Assembly: GCA_964017065.1 (NCBI GenBank)
Contig: OZ024785.1
Coordinates: 14,215,592 to 14,279,591, forward strand
Length of the DNA stretch: 64,000 nt
Reading direction: 5' to 3'
DNA from: Haliclona indistincta
Lineage: Eukaryota > Porifera > Demospongiae > Haplosclerida > Chalinidae
Part shown: positions 21,072 to 31,354 of the stretch, in pieces
How positions within the stretch are numbered: the stretch's first letter is position 1
Layout of the letters: each line of letters begins with the position of its first letter
Position numbers and translations under genes: made by a program
The notes under the pieces: generated by a model
What the model was told of the DNA's origin: nothing
Seen by the model: only the letters and a program-made list of their open reading frames with translations
Database searches by the model: none

Positions 21072-22075
21072 CTATAGCATAAATAGTGTTTGTACATAAA
21101 GGCAGTCCTGGAGACCATGTGGAGTAGTGACAGTGGAAACCTGTGATTTGATCTTCTGTAAAATGACAAATACCTTTGCATCACCAACAACTAGTACCCA
21201 CTTGTGCCCAATCTCCTGAACAAATGTTTTGTGTAGCTTGCCTAGAATACTTGTCAAAGTTGGTTTTGAGTCTGCTAGTTCACTCAGAATTTCAACATAC
21301 ACAACATTAGAGACTTCACAACTATACGTTTGCTTGGCAACACAATTAATGAGAGACTGTAGCCCTGGTAGTTTGGAATCTGTGCTGTTCAAGTGTACGT
21401 ACTTCAAAATCATGCAGTTGAAAATGTCACTCTGAAGTTTAACTATTGCCTCAGACTCTGCCTGATTTAGCTTGAACTCGCTCATACAGAAGCATGATTG
21501 TGCTTGTGCATCGTACTCGACATAGTCTTCAAAGTGAGGATCAACGACTGGTTCTATGCTATTAACCAACCTGGTATGTGGTGATTGTTGTTCTGTCAAC
21601 GTACAACGTCGACGCTTTGATTTTTCTATTGGAGTTGGTGACGCTGGTGGTGAAAGAGAGGGACCCTGCTTTCTTCCAGATGACTGGACATTCGTTCGTC
21701 ATTTGAAAGGCGTGCAGAGAGTGGAAGAGGTTGAGTACATTGGACAGATGTTCCATGCCAGCTTCTGGTTCTGTCTGTGCTGGAGACAAAGGCATGAGAC
21801 TGTAGTATGTCTATGTTGTCTATAGACACAACCGAAAGCAACTTGGGGTGTATCTCTGCTATGATGCCCTTGGACATACGCTGCTGCACAACTAGAGTTG
21901 CTAGCCTTCGGTTTGTCTCAAGAGATGCTACAGCTCCGACTCGATTGAGTATCCTGACCAGTTCTTGTGATCCTCCATGGCATAGAATGGCTTCTGTCAA
22001 TAGACAGTGAAATGGCATGGAACATTGTGTGTTACTGCAAAATAGCACTGTACTCATCAAGTATACTTGCCGCAT
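21072..22075 (-). pseudogene. DUF6589-like protein, frameshifted
   Basis: Two overlapping minus frames cover one protein. The upstream frame (22075-21626) reads CSMPFHCLLTEAILCHGGSQ, VRILNRVGAVASLETNRRLA, LLSVVSIDNIDILQSHAFV and SWHGTSVQCTQPLP. The downstream frame (21599-21072) reads SNVVYVEILSELADSKPTL, SILGKLHKTFVQE and HKWVLVVGDAKVFVILQ. 'VVGDAK' followed by FPGDWH is the hallmark of DUF6589 proteins; here the frame is lost just before FPGDWH would occur. A frameshift near 21600-21650 and truncation at 21072 mark it as decayed. Function of the family is unknown; it is repetitive in invertebrate genomes. Confidence 0.65.
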
Positions 22076-22172
22076 GCGCTTGGTAGTTGTGATAGTCTAC
22101 AAGTGTAGACTATATGCAATATAGAGTAAAATGATATTGTGGGGTGATGCATGACCGCGGACCGGGAGTTTA

Positions 22173-22400
22173 CTACTGTAGTGTTGCCTGCTTGCGCCTT
22201 TCTTCACCACACTTAGATGTAAGGTCCCGCTTCAGTTTATCGATATGAGTTGATGGGAACTTCAGTTCACAGTACTCTGTGTAGAGAGAATTAATAAAAG
22301 CATTGATTATTGACGCCACCCAGGCCGCGCCTCTAGTGTAGATGGAGAGGCCAATTGTATCAACTTGAATGTAATTTGGTAGGTCTGTCCTGAACAGTTG
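22173..22400 (-). pseudogene. Open segment of unknown protein
   Basis: Minus frame LPNYIQVDTIGLSIYTRG, then AAWVASIINAFINSLYTEYC and ELKFPSTHIDKLKRDLTSKC, ending at a TAG at 22173-22175. It is joined directly to the ADNCSGQ motif of the next feature, but in a way that does not match that family's usual continuation. It may be a separate exon or a fused fragment. Confidence 0.3.
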
Positions 22401-23140
22401 TCTGCATTTAGCATGGCATGATATTCTTAGAGGCCATGACAGTTAAAGTAGTGATGTAACAAACTGATAATAGTATTGGCTCCTTTGCCAGCAGCGACAG
22501 ACTCGTCAATAAGGTAGTTGACCTAGTAATTGAAGGCTGACTAACCTGACGAGACTAACCTGACGAGGAATTGCTTCACAGCATACGCCAAACTGCCCAC
22601 ACTTCCGAGGAGTTAAAAAGTAGATGGGACCAGGTTGAAATGGGACATTCGGATGGTGGAACTGCTGGGCGAAATCGAAGCTATAGTGAGCTTTTGATGG
22701 TCGCCATGGCAATGAAGGAGTGGGAGTGGTGTTGTGTGTCTCCCAGATCTCTCGTGTCTTCTTGCATATCTCACGATAAGTAGTCCTCTCTGCCATCGCT
22801 TGACTCAAGTGTGCCTCATACTCCTTCAGTGCCTGTCCATAATTATTTTAGATAGTGCGTTACAAGTTGAAATTATTAGCTGTGACTTCTCTCCATCTGT
22901 TAGGTTGCTCGCTCTCATAAGCAATCCTGCTTTAGCAAGACATACAGGACAGAGGTCAGTTCTTGGTTTTGCTGGCAAGACCATTGTCCTCCATGTGTTG
23001 CAAAAAGTGCTGTAGGCTACTGTCCTGTGGTGAGCTAGATCACAAGCACTGCTGTGCTGTCTCCAGACCGAAGATCGAGCTGTAGAACAAAGAAGCAGTT
23101 GCAGGTCTGAACGCTTGTAACCAGGGATACGTCCTGGCAA
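22380..23140 (-). pseudogene. DUF7869-like TE-linked protein, copy 1
   Basis: Three exon-like blocks: 22889-23140 (PGRIPGYKRSDLQLL, WRTMVLPAKPRTDLCPVCLA, RASNLTDGEKSQ), 22560-22832 (ALKEYEAHLSQAMAERTTYR, HYSFDFAQQFHHPNVPFQP, GPIYFLTPRKCGQFGVCCEA) and about 22383-22522 (VNYLIDESVAAGKGANTIIS, LLHHYF, then ADNCSGQ after a stop). The third intron (22523-22559) is 37 bp, GT..AG, with a 12-bp tandem duplication. The intron after GEKSQ begins CT instead of GT, unlike copy 2 at 24752 (GTAAAC), and an in-frame TAA precedes ADNCSGQ, so the copy is inactive. ADNCSGQ is the Asp/Asn-rich core seen in DUF7869-type proteins; the family is my inference. Confidence 0.55.
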
Positions 23141-23324
23141 CAGGCATGGTTTAGGGTGAAAGTTTGAGCTGTGAAAGTTTTAATGAAATTGGACTGTTAA
23201 ACCAAAAGTGTACCTAAGTTAAAGAGCACTGGGTAGTAATACAATGACTTAGTTGACCCAAACTGTTGTTTTTGAGTGTTGTTGCACAAAGTATAGTATT
23301 AGTACAGAAAGTAGTATTAGTTGA
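23141..23324. other. No gene recognised
   Basis: Noncoding stretch, possibly intronic, between two minus-strand exon-like blocks. Confidence 0.25.
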
Positions 23325-23528
23325 TTAAACAATATCTATTGCATCAGGAATTAGCTGTTCCATGGTTACTACTTCAGTTTCTATCTGTTCCTCTTCGTCC
23401 TCGTCATAGCCATAGCCTTCTTCACTCCAATCTGATGTGCAGCTGTTGTCAGTGTCTGTCTCACTCTCAGGCTGTTGTTGGGCCAGCAGAACATTAGTGC
23501 ACCTCTGGCACTCGCACCCAGGTACCAT
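23325..23528 (-). CDS. Exon-like acidic, Cys-containing segment
   Basis: Minus frame from 23528: GCECQRCTNVLLAQQQPE then an Asp/Glu/Ser-rich stretch (SDWSEEGYGYDEDEEEQIE) to a stop at 23325. A CxxC pair plus an acidic tail resembles N-terminal exons of the TE-linked proteins downstream on this strand. Isolated; no other support. Confidence 0.3.
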   Translation of the reverse strand: MVPGCECQRCTNVLLAQQQPESETDTDNSCTSDWSEEGYGYDEDEEEQIETEVVTMEQLIPDAIDIV

Positions 23529-24634
23529 GGTCTTCCGGGCTTGATTTGTCTGTCAAATTAGCTATAAAGCACACAAAGCAAACAATAAATTGCCTATAAT
23601 TATTATATGTGTGATTTCACTTTTCAGCTTCAACATATGCATGTAATATGTGTAAGTTATTGCATTAACACATAATTGTAAAATTCGATATTTCTTTTGT
23701 AATTACTTGATCATGAAGTTCATTACTCAGTGCCAATCTTCAGGAACTGGTTCCAGTTGATCTAGGCAGCCAGCAGGTCTGTTGGAACACTGCACGTGAC
23801 GGTGCATGTAACATGCATGTTGCATGCACACAGCTTGAGATAACATGCGATAACATTGAGATAACATGTTTATAAGTGTACTGCGCTCGCTCGGGCAGTG
23901 TAGTGCATGCAGCCTACAAGGCTAAGCTGTGCGGGCTACTGAGCTGCATGGTCTCAGCAGGACTGAGAAACTTAGGCGCATCACGTGATATTTTTGGCGT
24001 GAATTTGAAAATAAATCTCATATCACTCGTCACTCCAAACTCCGGTAAAGAAGAAGGGCAGCGCTGACCAAAAGAGGGAGGATGGATCGGGCTGCAAGGA
24101 GTAAGTTTCACTCGATCACTATTACTGAGCTCGATCTTTATAGTCTTGTTATAGTCAGAATTAAGAAAGTCAGAAACAAAGAACCAGGTGCTTCGAGGAA
24201 GATTCACGTTAGTAAAAGGATGCTTAATATTGTTTTTAATAATAAAACATCATTGACTATTCACATCAACTTTTTAACCGTTACGCTATAACTTACTATG
24301 ATGCTGGGGTAACTGATGTTCACCTCCTATTCGACAAGCCAGATCAACCATACTTTAACCCTAAATTGTTTGAGCAATCATGAAGAGACAGTGAAGGTCT
24401 GTGACTTATTTCTGTTTCCCGACCACCCAATTCTATTTTTTTTGACAGGAGAAAGAACATGTAACCACTCCGGTTCAACTCATAACCTCCAGACAAGTAC
24501 TCATGAAACAATACCGAAAGATCTTGATCTGAGAATACTGCTGCCGTGATAGAGAACATGGGTTGTCGGGAGGCAAGTGGTTAGATTGAATTCAACCAGC
24601 ACCAGACTGTAATCGGACAAGGTTGTCATGGAGG
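23529..24634. other. No firm gene; possible 5' exon of the plus-strand copy
   Basis: 23790-23870 has local repeats of ATAACATG and GCATGTAACATGCATG. ATG at 24082 is followed by a GTAAGT donor at about 24101, which could be a first exon (MDRAAR) for the plus-strand pseudogene at 24635. No intervening exons were recognised. Confidence 0.3.
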
Positions 24635-24943
24635 ACTCTTCTGCCCATGATTGTACCGGCTAAACCACGCACAGATCTGTGTGCAGTGTGCCATGCAAAG
24701 GCAGGGCTGCTAATGAGGAGCAGCAATCTCACTGAAGGAGAGAAGACAGAGGTAAACATTTTTACGCACAATTGACATACTAATGTTTACCTAACCATGC
24801 AGGCGCTGAAGGAGTATGAAGAGCATCTCAGGATAGCGACCAGTGAGAGGGATGTGTACAGGGAAGCTTGCAAGGAGTCACGTCGCTGCACACTACAGCT
24901 TTGACTTTGCCCAGCAGTTCCACTATCCAAGCGACCCCTTCCA
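24635..24943 (+). pseudogene. DUF7869-like TE-linked protein, copy 2 (partial)
   Basis: Plus strand: SWRTLLPMIVPAKPRTDLCA, VCHAKAGLLMRSSNLTEGEK; a 51-bp GT..AG intron (24752-24802); then ALKEYEEHLRIATSERDVYR, and after a frameshift near 24895 HYSFDFAQQFHYPSDPF. Each block matches copy 1 on the opposite strand (22380-23140), including the intron position. It is cut at about 24944, where a sequence beginning CAGGGGCGTG (hAT-like end) starts. The frameshift and truncation mark it as a pseudogene. Confidence 0.65.
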
Positions 24944-25012
24944 GCAGGGGCGTGTTTAGCATGGGGCTTAGGGGGCTTGACCTCTGTATAATAGTACATA
25001 ATAACCATAAGC

Positions 25013-25208
25013 TGTTAGGACTAGAAGCAGATGCAGGCGGATAAAGACATTATCCCAATTGACTCAAAACAGAACAACTGATTCTTATTATAGAGTACAC
25101 AAAATGAGTAAAATTTCAAAAACAATGAAATAAGCTTACACGTGCCGCCGGCCAAGACCGAACGGTCTTAAATCATAAGATAGTAAGATACAATGATAAA
25201 TGAGAACA
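25013..25208 (-). repeat. Probable BEL/Pao LTR
   Basis: In element (minus) orientation the stretch begins TGTTCTCA and ends CCTAACA. It lies just downstream of the BEL/Pao pol end, where the 3' LTR belongs. The matching 5' LTR was not found, so it is inferred from position and TGTT..AACA termini. Confidence 0.45.
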
Positions 25209-25260
25209 GTCAGGGGGAAATGCATGATTAAACAATGAAGTTACGGCTTTCAATGATTAG

Positions 25261-25722
25261 CTAATTGTCCTCATCAACCGGCAATATCAGAGCAAGCTTA
25301 GTCACTGGTCTTTTATACGATCCAGAGGCAGTCTTGATCATAGCGACTCTAGCGAGACCATCCTTGCCTTCATATACTCGACACACTTGTCCCAGTGGCC
25401 ACTTTGTAGGAAATGGAGAGTCTTCACGAAAGATAACTAAGTCGCCTGACTGAATGCTTCGGTTTGGGCACTTCCACTTGCTGTACTTGTTAATAGAAGT
25501 GAGATAATCACTGGACCATCTCTGCCAGAAGTGCCGAACCAAATTTGACAAAGATCCCAGCGCTTTAGGAGCGAAATAGAAGAAACGTTCCTGAGTTAGA
25601 ACATCAATTCCGTCAACATGCGGAGTGTTCAATGGAGCGAGGGGTCGGCTGTTCAGGCATGCTTCAATTTGACTTAACACTGTCGATATTTCTTCAAATG
25701 TCAGCATATGGTCTCCCACCAC
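25261..25722 (-). pseudogene. BEL/Pao pol C-terminus (integrase end plus DUF5641)
   Basis: Minus frame: TFEEISTVLSQIEACLNSRP (integrase catalytic Glu region), LVRHFWQRWSSDYLTSI, GDLVIFREDSPFPTKWPLGQ, DGLARVAMIKTASGSYKRPV and TKLALILPVDE. FPTKWPLG..RV..GKDG..RV..VKT..G...RP..KL is the DUF5641 domain that ends BEL/Pao polyproteins. An internal deletion joins VDGIDVLTQERFF to the HFWQRW part, removing the usual PLT..HFL.G linker. Everything upstream (gag, RT, RNase H, most of integrase) is missing. Confidence 0.85.
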
Positions 25723-25739
25723 ACGACGAAGATGCTATT

Positions 25740-26200
25740 ATTTGCAATAACCACACTCTAAATTGGTTGCTTGTGACAGCTATTCTTCTTGTTTTGAGCT
25801 GACTTCTGACCTGCCTTTGCTTTCAACAGTTTTTTGTATGCCTTTCCATAGCTCTTTCCTCCTTTCTATGAGCCTTATTTTACTGTATAGTATCTTTATC
25901 TTATTTAAACATTTAGTTATACCAAAATTCACCTCATTTTAGAAGCATCTCATTCTGTTTTTCTAAGATCTCACTGAGGAGTTGTTGCTGAGCACCAGGC
26001 ATGATGTCATCCTACAGAAACAATATTAACTCGCAGTTTTTGCAATGGTAGTGTTTTAATACTGTTTGATGATAGTGAGCTGGAGTCTGCATTGAGAGTA
26101 GCTTTTAAGTTATGACCTTCGGTGATACGCCTTGTCAGAGTTCTTAAAGTCAAGTCAACCATTGTCGATCCTTCAATTAGATGTGTGTTGTTGTTGATTT
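25740..26200. other. No gene recognised
   Basis: AT-rich; minus-strand sequence near 25940-26005 could encode a short Gln/Glu-rich segment but no exon borders are convincing. Confidence 0.25.
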
Positions 26201-26350
26201 AGCAAGTTTCCAGTCATGTAGTCAATCATTTAAGTAGACGACCATGACACGCCAAGTTTCCAGTCATGTAGTCAATCATTTAAGTAGACGTCCATGACAC
26301 GCCAAGTTTCCAGTCATTTAGTCAATCATTTAAGTAGACAACTATGACAC
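26201..26350 (+). repeat. Three tandem 50-bp units
   Basis: Units start at 26201, 26251 and 26301; each contains CAAGTTTCCAGTCAT, GTCAATCATTTAAGTAGAC and CATGACAC or TATGACAC. Differences are a few bases per unit. A fourth start (GCCATGTTGC, 26351) diverges at once. Confidence 0.92.
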
Positions 26351-27329
26351 GCCATGTTGCTGCAAGTACATAGATTAATTGACAAAGGCAAAAATTCCTA
26401 CTCACTTGCATCACTTAAGAAGTAATACGTTCAAGCGTAGACCTTTCTTGTAGCTGTTGGCTGCAAAAAAGGATTGTTACTGTTGACATCAATTTGTCTT
26501 TTCCAGCTCTACCAATTTCTTGCAAATAACACTGATAACACCATTAGGATCAGAGAGAGAGAGAAGAAACTGCTTTTTTACAGAAGGAGGAGGAGATTGA
26601 GAATGGTACATAGAAATAATTCGAACACTTGTCACCTAGTTTGTCCCTATAGAATTCAAACAACTCGGAATCATCTTGCTTACGAGGAAACACAACTGAA
26701 CCGGTAGCATCTGCTGCCCTACTACCACCCATACACGGTCGTGGCTGGGTGGCGTAGGTGCTTGTATTGTTCCCGGAGCTGGAGACGCTGCATAGCAGAG
26801 AGGCGGTAAATTCAAAAGTTTATAGTACTGCCAGTGTATCATGTAATTAGGAAAAGAAAGAGATATCTATTGTTCCAAAGTTAAGCTATTCAATGATGTG
26901 TAAGTCATGGTTACTTTTTTTCCAATGTTGCTAGAAGAAAATTTACCCAATATTAATTTTTCTAAAAGGTAAAGAGTTCCTTGCAAAAACTGTAGCCTTT
27001 CGACACCAGCGATACATGACCTATCATTTGTCGCAACCACATTATCTGGAACAGAACATAGACGTTGGACCAGGTATGCTAACTTCAAATCTTCCATAGT
27101 ACATGTACATACTATTAATTCATATACTGTTCAATAGTTTCCTCTAAACTTAATGAACACGCATATGTAGCATTCGGCATTGGCACATGTACAGGAGTAC
27201 TGGAATCTATAAAACAATGGAAAGATTGAGAGAAGAAGAATTAGTTCTACAGAAGTAGAATTTTCTTGGAGCATTAATGCCAAGAGTTGTCAGCGTAGAA
27301 ACCTCAGGTTCAAGAAACTCTAAAAATCC
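26351..27329. other. No gene recognised
   Basis: Minus frame 26867-27097 (MEDLKLAYLVQRLCSVPDNV...) is open for 76 codons without recognisable features. 26550-26842 contains overlapping short minus frames. A (GA)n run lies near 26551-26565. Confidence 0.25.
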
Positions 27330-27332
27330 TCA

Positions 27333-27772
27333 TTTTTTAAGTGGTAGTGCTGTCGTTGACAAAAAAATATTTGAACGGTCAAAACTCCATAAAATTGTTT
27401 CGCAATTGTCCGTGCTCAACTCTTGCTTTATGGCAGTGATGTTGACGGAATTGCATGTCGCTGTCAATGCCATCACGGTAGCAGTAGAGACCAGAGACCT
27501 TACTTTGCCTAATAATTGAAATTGATGACGAAAGTCTCTCCTGCAAGAAGTATGACAATTAACAAAGCTATTCAACTGGTGCATCAATATGCTTGCTAGC
27601 GATTTAATAAACTCACCTTGACAAAATGCAAGGAGCTTCATTGACCACGAACAGACACAGGTTTTCCTTGAAGGGAGAGCTCAAAAGAATGTCTCGATAT
27701 TTCTGCATGCTCAAGGACTCGGGAGATATAAACACAAACTTGTACTTTCCATCCACTACATCTTTTTTCACT
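27333..27772 (-). pseudogene. RecQ-like helicase fragment with degenerate DEAH box
   Basis: Exon 27617-27772 reads YKFVFISPESLSMQKY and ENLCLFVVNEAPCILSR; a 76-bp GT..AG intron (27541-27616) follows; exon 27333-27540 reads GRDFRHQFQLLGKVRSLV and TATVMALTATCNSVNITAI, ending soon after FDRSNI. This is the motif Ib - II - III (ALTAT) order of RecQ-family helicases. Motif II, normally DEAH, is NEAP here, removing the Mg-binding Asp, so ATPase activity would be lost. The N-terminal Walker A region is missing because repeat R2 abuts at 27771. Confidence 0.75.
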
Positions 27773-27942
27773 ATTAGAGACCTTTAGATTCACGTTACGT
27801 GTAACGTGTAACCTGTAACTGGCGTTTGGCGTTACAGGTAAAATTATGTAGGTGATTTAGATTCTGAAAATACTTGTGGCTAGTCAGCTACGCAGGAAGA
27901 CGAAGAGCGATCAGAATTCCAGGTTTTGCACCAAGTCATGTC
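27771..27942. repeat. Dispersed repeat R2, copy 2
   Basis: Matches 18336-18506 from TTAGAGACCTTTAGAT to GGTTTTGCACCAAG. It sits between the truncated 5' end of the RecQ-like fragment and the last visible exon of the Myb/SANT-like gene, and so marks an insertion or recombination junction. Confidence 0.7.
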
Positions 27943-28715
27943 CGGTCTCCCTCTTTTTTAGTAGGTTTAGGATAGCGATTTTTACCTGAAACATGATTAA
28001 TTTATGTGTTTACAGACTACATTAGTCACACTGACCTCTGCCTGTAGTCTTGCCGTTGCTACTGCTGCTTTTGTTAGTACTGGCATCAGCGCAGCCTGAG
28101 TGCCGTTGTTAGTGCTGGCGTCAGTGCCGTTGTTAGTGCTGTTGTCAGTGCTGGCGTCAGTGCTGTTGTTCACACTGTTACCAGATGACATATCTGTATA
28201 ATTATTAACAATGAAGTAACAAGGAATTTTTTTATAAAATTTTTCTTTTACCTGTGCATCATTCTGATTATCTTTATAACCATAAAGTAAACTGAATATT
28301 AATAATAACATGCATACCTTCAAATTCAGTAGATGACAAAGCAACAAGTTGATCACAAATGCCGTCAGTGTCAAGTGGTTCTTCCTGTCCACTTTGAAGC
28401 AGTACTGGTGGCTGTGAAGCAGCCCTAGTGCCTAGTATTTCATTAATTGCATCATAATACTGAAAAGAAGACCGGCCTCTTCCAGAGACATTGTTACTGT
28501 TTCTAATCTAAAAAAAGTACATTACCAATGCTCATCAGTAACCAGAAACACGAACCTTGCGATATCTTTGCGTTAGGTTTTTTATTTTTACCCTACATTG
28601 CTTCCAGGTCTTGTTGAAGCCTCTTTCATTCATCTCGCTGGCAATTTTTTGGTAAATGTCCTTATTCCTTTTTACTGTATCCAATTGTTCTTGGACGTTG
28701 GTCTCAGTCAAAACC
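27943..28715 (-). pseudogene. Myb/SANT-like (Harbinger-type) DNA-binding protein, partial, spliced
   Basis: Exons read in order on the minus strand: about 28585-28715 (QLDTVKRNKDIYQKIASEMN, ERGFNKTWKQC), KIKNLTQRYRK to about 28547, then 28320-28507 (GRGRSSFQYYDAINEILGTR, ending EFE), 28034-28200 (Ser/Asn/Thr-rich repeats such as STDASTDNSTNNGTDAS), and a final KNRYPKPTKKE piece. The trihelix pattern closely parallels the Harbinger Myb-like gene at 43149-43835 (CKRNKAIYERLARSML, KFYDELNDILGTR). The N-terminus is replaced at 28716 by a gypsy RNase H fragment and the 3' end stops at repeat R2, so it is truncated at both ends. Confidence 0.65.
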
Positions 28716-28886
28716 TCAGAACTCTTGGTGATAAGTTGTCAAAGTTTTTCGAGTTGATAAGTGGAACAAGTAGCTTATGGTCTGTCTCTATGGTGAACTC
28801 TTTTCCCAGAACGAATTCTTGAAACTTCTCACTAGCCCATGTCACCGCCAATGCCTCCTTCTCGATCTGGGCATATCCTTTCTCAA
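28716..28886 (-). pseudogene. Ty3/gypsy RNase H fragment
   Basis: Minus frame EKGYAQIEKEALAVTWASEK, FQEFVLGKEFTIETDHKLLV and NLSPRVLRF. The IEKEALA helix Glu and TDHK Asp are RNase H active-site residues. Only ~57 codons remain, flanked by the Myb/SANT exon on one side and unrelated sequence on the other. Confidence 0.8.
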
Positions 28887-29145
28887 TATCAGATAATGTC
28901 TACAATCCCCTCAAAATATAATCCCCCTTATTTGATTAGCAATAACATGTTCAATCTTATCCCTATCTATGAATTGTACTATTCTATCTAAACTAGGTGT
29001 ATCGTGGAAGATGGTAGCCATGTCTTTCAACAGCAAATAATTATAATGAAAACTACAAAAATACTTAGTTGTAATAATAAATACAACTGAAATTAATAAG
29101 CAAAGAAAAAAATTAATAAAGAAGTTCAATGTCTCAGCCATGAGT
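28887..29145. other. No gene recognised
   Basis: Minus frame 28911-29141 is open for 76 codons; the first part is hydrophobic because it is AT-rich. Not supported as coding. Confidence 0.25.
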
Positions 29146-29336
29146 TCCTAAAATAGATACAGAATTGGCTGAGTTGCCTCTCTGAATAGCTACTGCCAGC
29201 CGCTGGATGATATACAATATAGATTTAGGCTCTACTGTCTTAATTGTTTCTTATCTGCCTTCCAAGGTCCTTAATAAACTGCAAACTATGTGGACCAGAA
29301 ACACCAGATGTCTCTGTGGCGATCGGTATAAACATG
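29146..29336 (-). pseudogene. Reverse transcriptase C-terminal fragment (LINE-like or similar)
   Basis: Two minus frames: IPIATETSGVSGPHSLQFIK with DLGRQIR, then after a frameshift VEPKSILYIIQRLAVAIQRG and NSANS. The PIA.ET.G..GP.....I.DLG.QI / QRLAVAIQRGN pattern is the C-terminal tail I associate with repetitive RT-encoding genes of invertebrates. The RT catalytic core is absent. One frameshift and two stops confirm decay. Confidence 0.55.
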
Positions 29337-29589
29337 TAATTACCTTATATTTCTCTGACTTAAGGGCTTCAGCCTTCTTTGCAACAGCCCTGGGGGAATG
29401 TGTTGCCAGATTTGCTAGGTGTTGCGTTGCTAGGTGTATCTATATTACTTATTTCTTCCTTAAAAAAGTCATGAAAGTCATCACTGGGTCTGTCGTCTTG
29501 CATCAATGTAGCCACTCCCTGGTCCTCCTTGTCTTCATCATCTTCCATAGCTATATCTTTTGGTGGCTCTTTACGAGGTTGATGAGACG

Positions 29590-31224
29590 TGATTGTATCT
29601 TAACCATCTTTAAACTGGGAATCACCTTAGTATAATAGTGTAGCACGATACATAATAACCATAAGTATTCAAGAAATCTAATCATAGTGGAGTGCGGGAT
29701 GTTTAAAATATAGTGCTGTATGTAAATTAGTGCAGTAGACAAAAAGTTGGGGTAGCTAAAGTTAAATGTGTAATAGATCGCGAAGATTAATTTGTAGAAG
29801 TCCTTCACTTCTCCGTTCTCGCTCTCTAGCAGCACTCTTCCTTCTGCGACAAGCATATACTGAAAGGATTCATTGCTCGTCAGCCGAATTACAAATGGCT
29901 CGGCCTGTTTGACTTCTGTAATTATCTGGATGATGTCTGTATCATCCTGCCGAAATATTATAGTCATACTTGTGTCAACATATGATGATGGCTTCTTCCT
30001 TGCACTTGAAACCTATACACAATATTGTCATTACAGTTTATGTAATCACAAAATGTTACCTTGGCAGTGAAACCAATTCCACACTTGATGGTAACTCCTG
30101 TTTTTTGGTAACACTGGAAAGTACCCATGTAGGCACCAAGTGACCAGGGAACCATATTGCTTGAAGTGCTCTCTATTGGGCGATCCAGTATTATTGCTCC
30201 ATTAGCTCTAAAAAGGGCGAGACTCTCAGCATCTGCATCATCGTCCTCTGATGATGAACCCATTCCGGCATCCATGACTGCACAATAGCAAGCCTGAGTG
30301 ACTTCTTGATATGTAGCACCCTTTCCGATTCTCACTTCCACATAATCCCCCTTTCTTGTATATCCTTTCTTTCGTGTTCTGACCATTTGCAAACATTCAG
30401 CTGCGTAATAAAAACATGAAAATAACACCAATTCAATGAGACTTAATTAGCTGTATTATACATTTAAATGATCAGTGCGAGCCTCTGCTTTTTGCTTTCC
30501 TTTTCCTTTGCTCAGAGATTTTCTTCTAGCATCAAGTTGCATCCCTTTAGCACGCATGACAACATCAGCTAAGAAAAATTACCACAAAGTAAACAAAGCA
30601 CATTTTTAGAATAAAATATCACAAAGTATAACTATAGCAACAGAGCTTCATGAGGCTACTTGTATCATAACTCTCCAGTTAGCTGTGCCTGTTTTGAGCA
30701 AACCGATAGACTTCACCACATAAACAATATACGTATGTCTGATCGATTCAATTAACACAGACAGGCTCTTAGTTCAGTGTTACTTGCACCATACTTTTAG
30801 CTACAACAGAAACAAATAATGTTATCCAGGTGCATGTATAGCATATAGGGCTGAGGGGGCCCCTACTGTACACATAATGGAATTCATAAGCTAGCTCTTT
30901 GTGTAGTACATAATTAGTAGGCGTGGACCAAAAAGCACTGCGTGCTTCAGCCAATTTCTACAACCGTCTCCAATAATTATAGCCATGCACTAGTTGTCAG
31001 CACCTCCTAGCAAATAGCACTGTACACAATGTAACATCAGATTGTATCTAAGTTGCATGATCGAGAATACCTGGGTCGTTCCTTGGTCCAGAGGGAGCTG
31101 GAGGTGTGCTGGCTAGCGAGTCCAGCTGATCAGAAAATTCTTGTCTCAGCTGGAGCACGCTTTGATCTAGTTTCTTGAGGATTTCATCTTTTGTACGCTT
31201 CACTTTTGCTTGCCTAGCGGCCAT
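29590..31224 (-). CDS. Unrecognised spliced gene starting at 31224
   Basis: First exon 31071-31224: MAARQAKVKRTKDEILKKLD then QSVLQLRQEFSDQLDSLAS, a short amphipathic/coiled-coil-like N-terminus, ending at donor GTATTC. Second exon from 30568 joins in frame (ADVVMRAKGMQLDARRK, Lys-rich). A third block (about 30062-30405) reads KKGYTRKGDYVEVRIGKGAT, an acidic SSSEDDDADAES stretch and NMVPWSLGAYMGTFQCYQKT; donor near 30061. The fourth (to about 29700) reads SSYVDTSMTIIFRQDDTDI, PFVIRLTSNESFQYMLVAEG and IFAIYYTFNFSYP. The exon 2/3 join is not resolved in phase. The 'LVAEG..(F)A.YYTFN..YP' end recurs in TE-linked proteins. Function unknown. Confidence 0.45.
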
Positions 31225-31248
31225 TACAAAATAATGAGAAGCGCATCC

Positions 31249-31289
<41 letters not shown>
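31249..31289 (+). repeat. (AAT)n microsatellite
   Basis: About 13 uninterrupted AAT/TAA units, 25 bp upstream of the ATG at 31224 on the minus strand. A duplicated AAGCGCATCCAATAAT word flanks it on both sides. Confidence 0.95.
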
Positions 31290-31354
31290 GCGCATCCAAT
31301 AATGTGAAACAAAACTTGATGCGAATGTGATAGCGAATGCCTCGAATCCAAAAG

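Noticed and set aside
24946..25012. CAGGGGCGTG start resembling a hAT terminus
   Set aside because: No matching inverted end (CGCCCCTG) or 8-bp duplication was found nearby, so it cannot be called an element.
26201..26350. CRISPR-like array
   Set aside because: Three 50-bp units are contiguous tandem copies without spacers, in a eukaryotic context.
29207..29635. 142-codon plus-strand frame with hydrophobic segments, suggestive of a membrane protein
   Set aside because: It overlaps, on the opposite strand, recognisable RT C-terminal and acidic exon sequence; the hydrophobicity is antisense shadow.
25004..29660. Shared words TACATAATAACCATAAG at about 24996 and 29650
   Set aside because: Only ~18 bp match with no extension; too short to define a repeat or target duplication.
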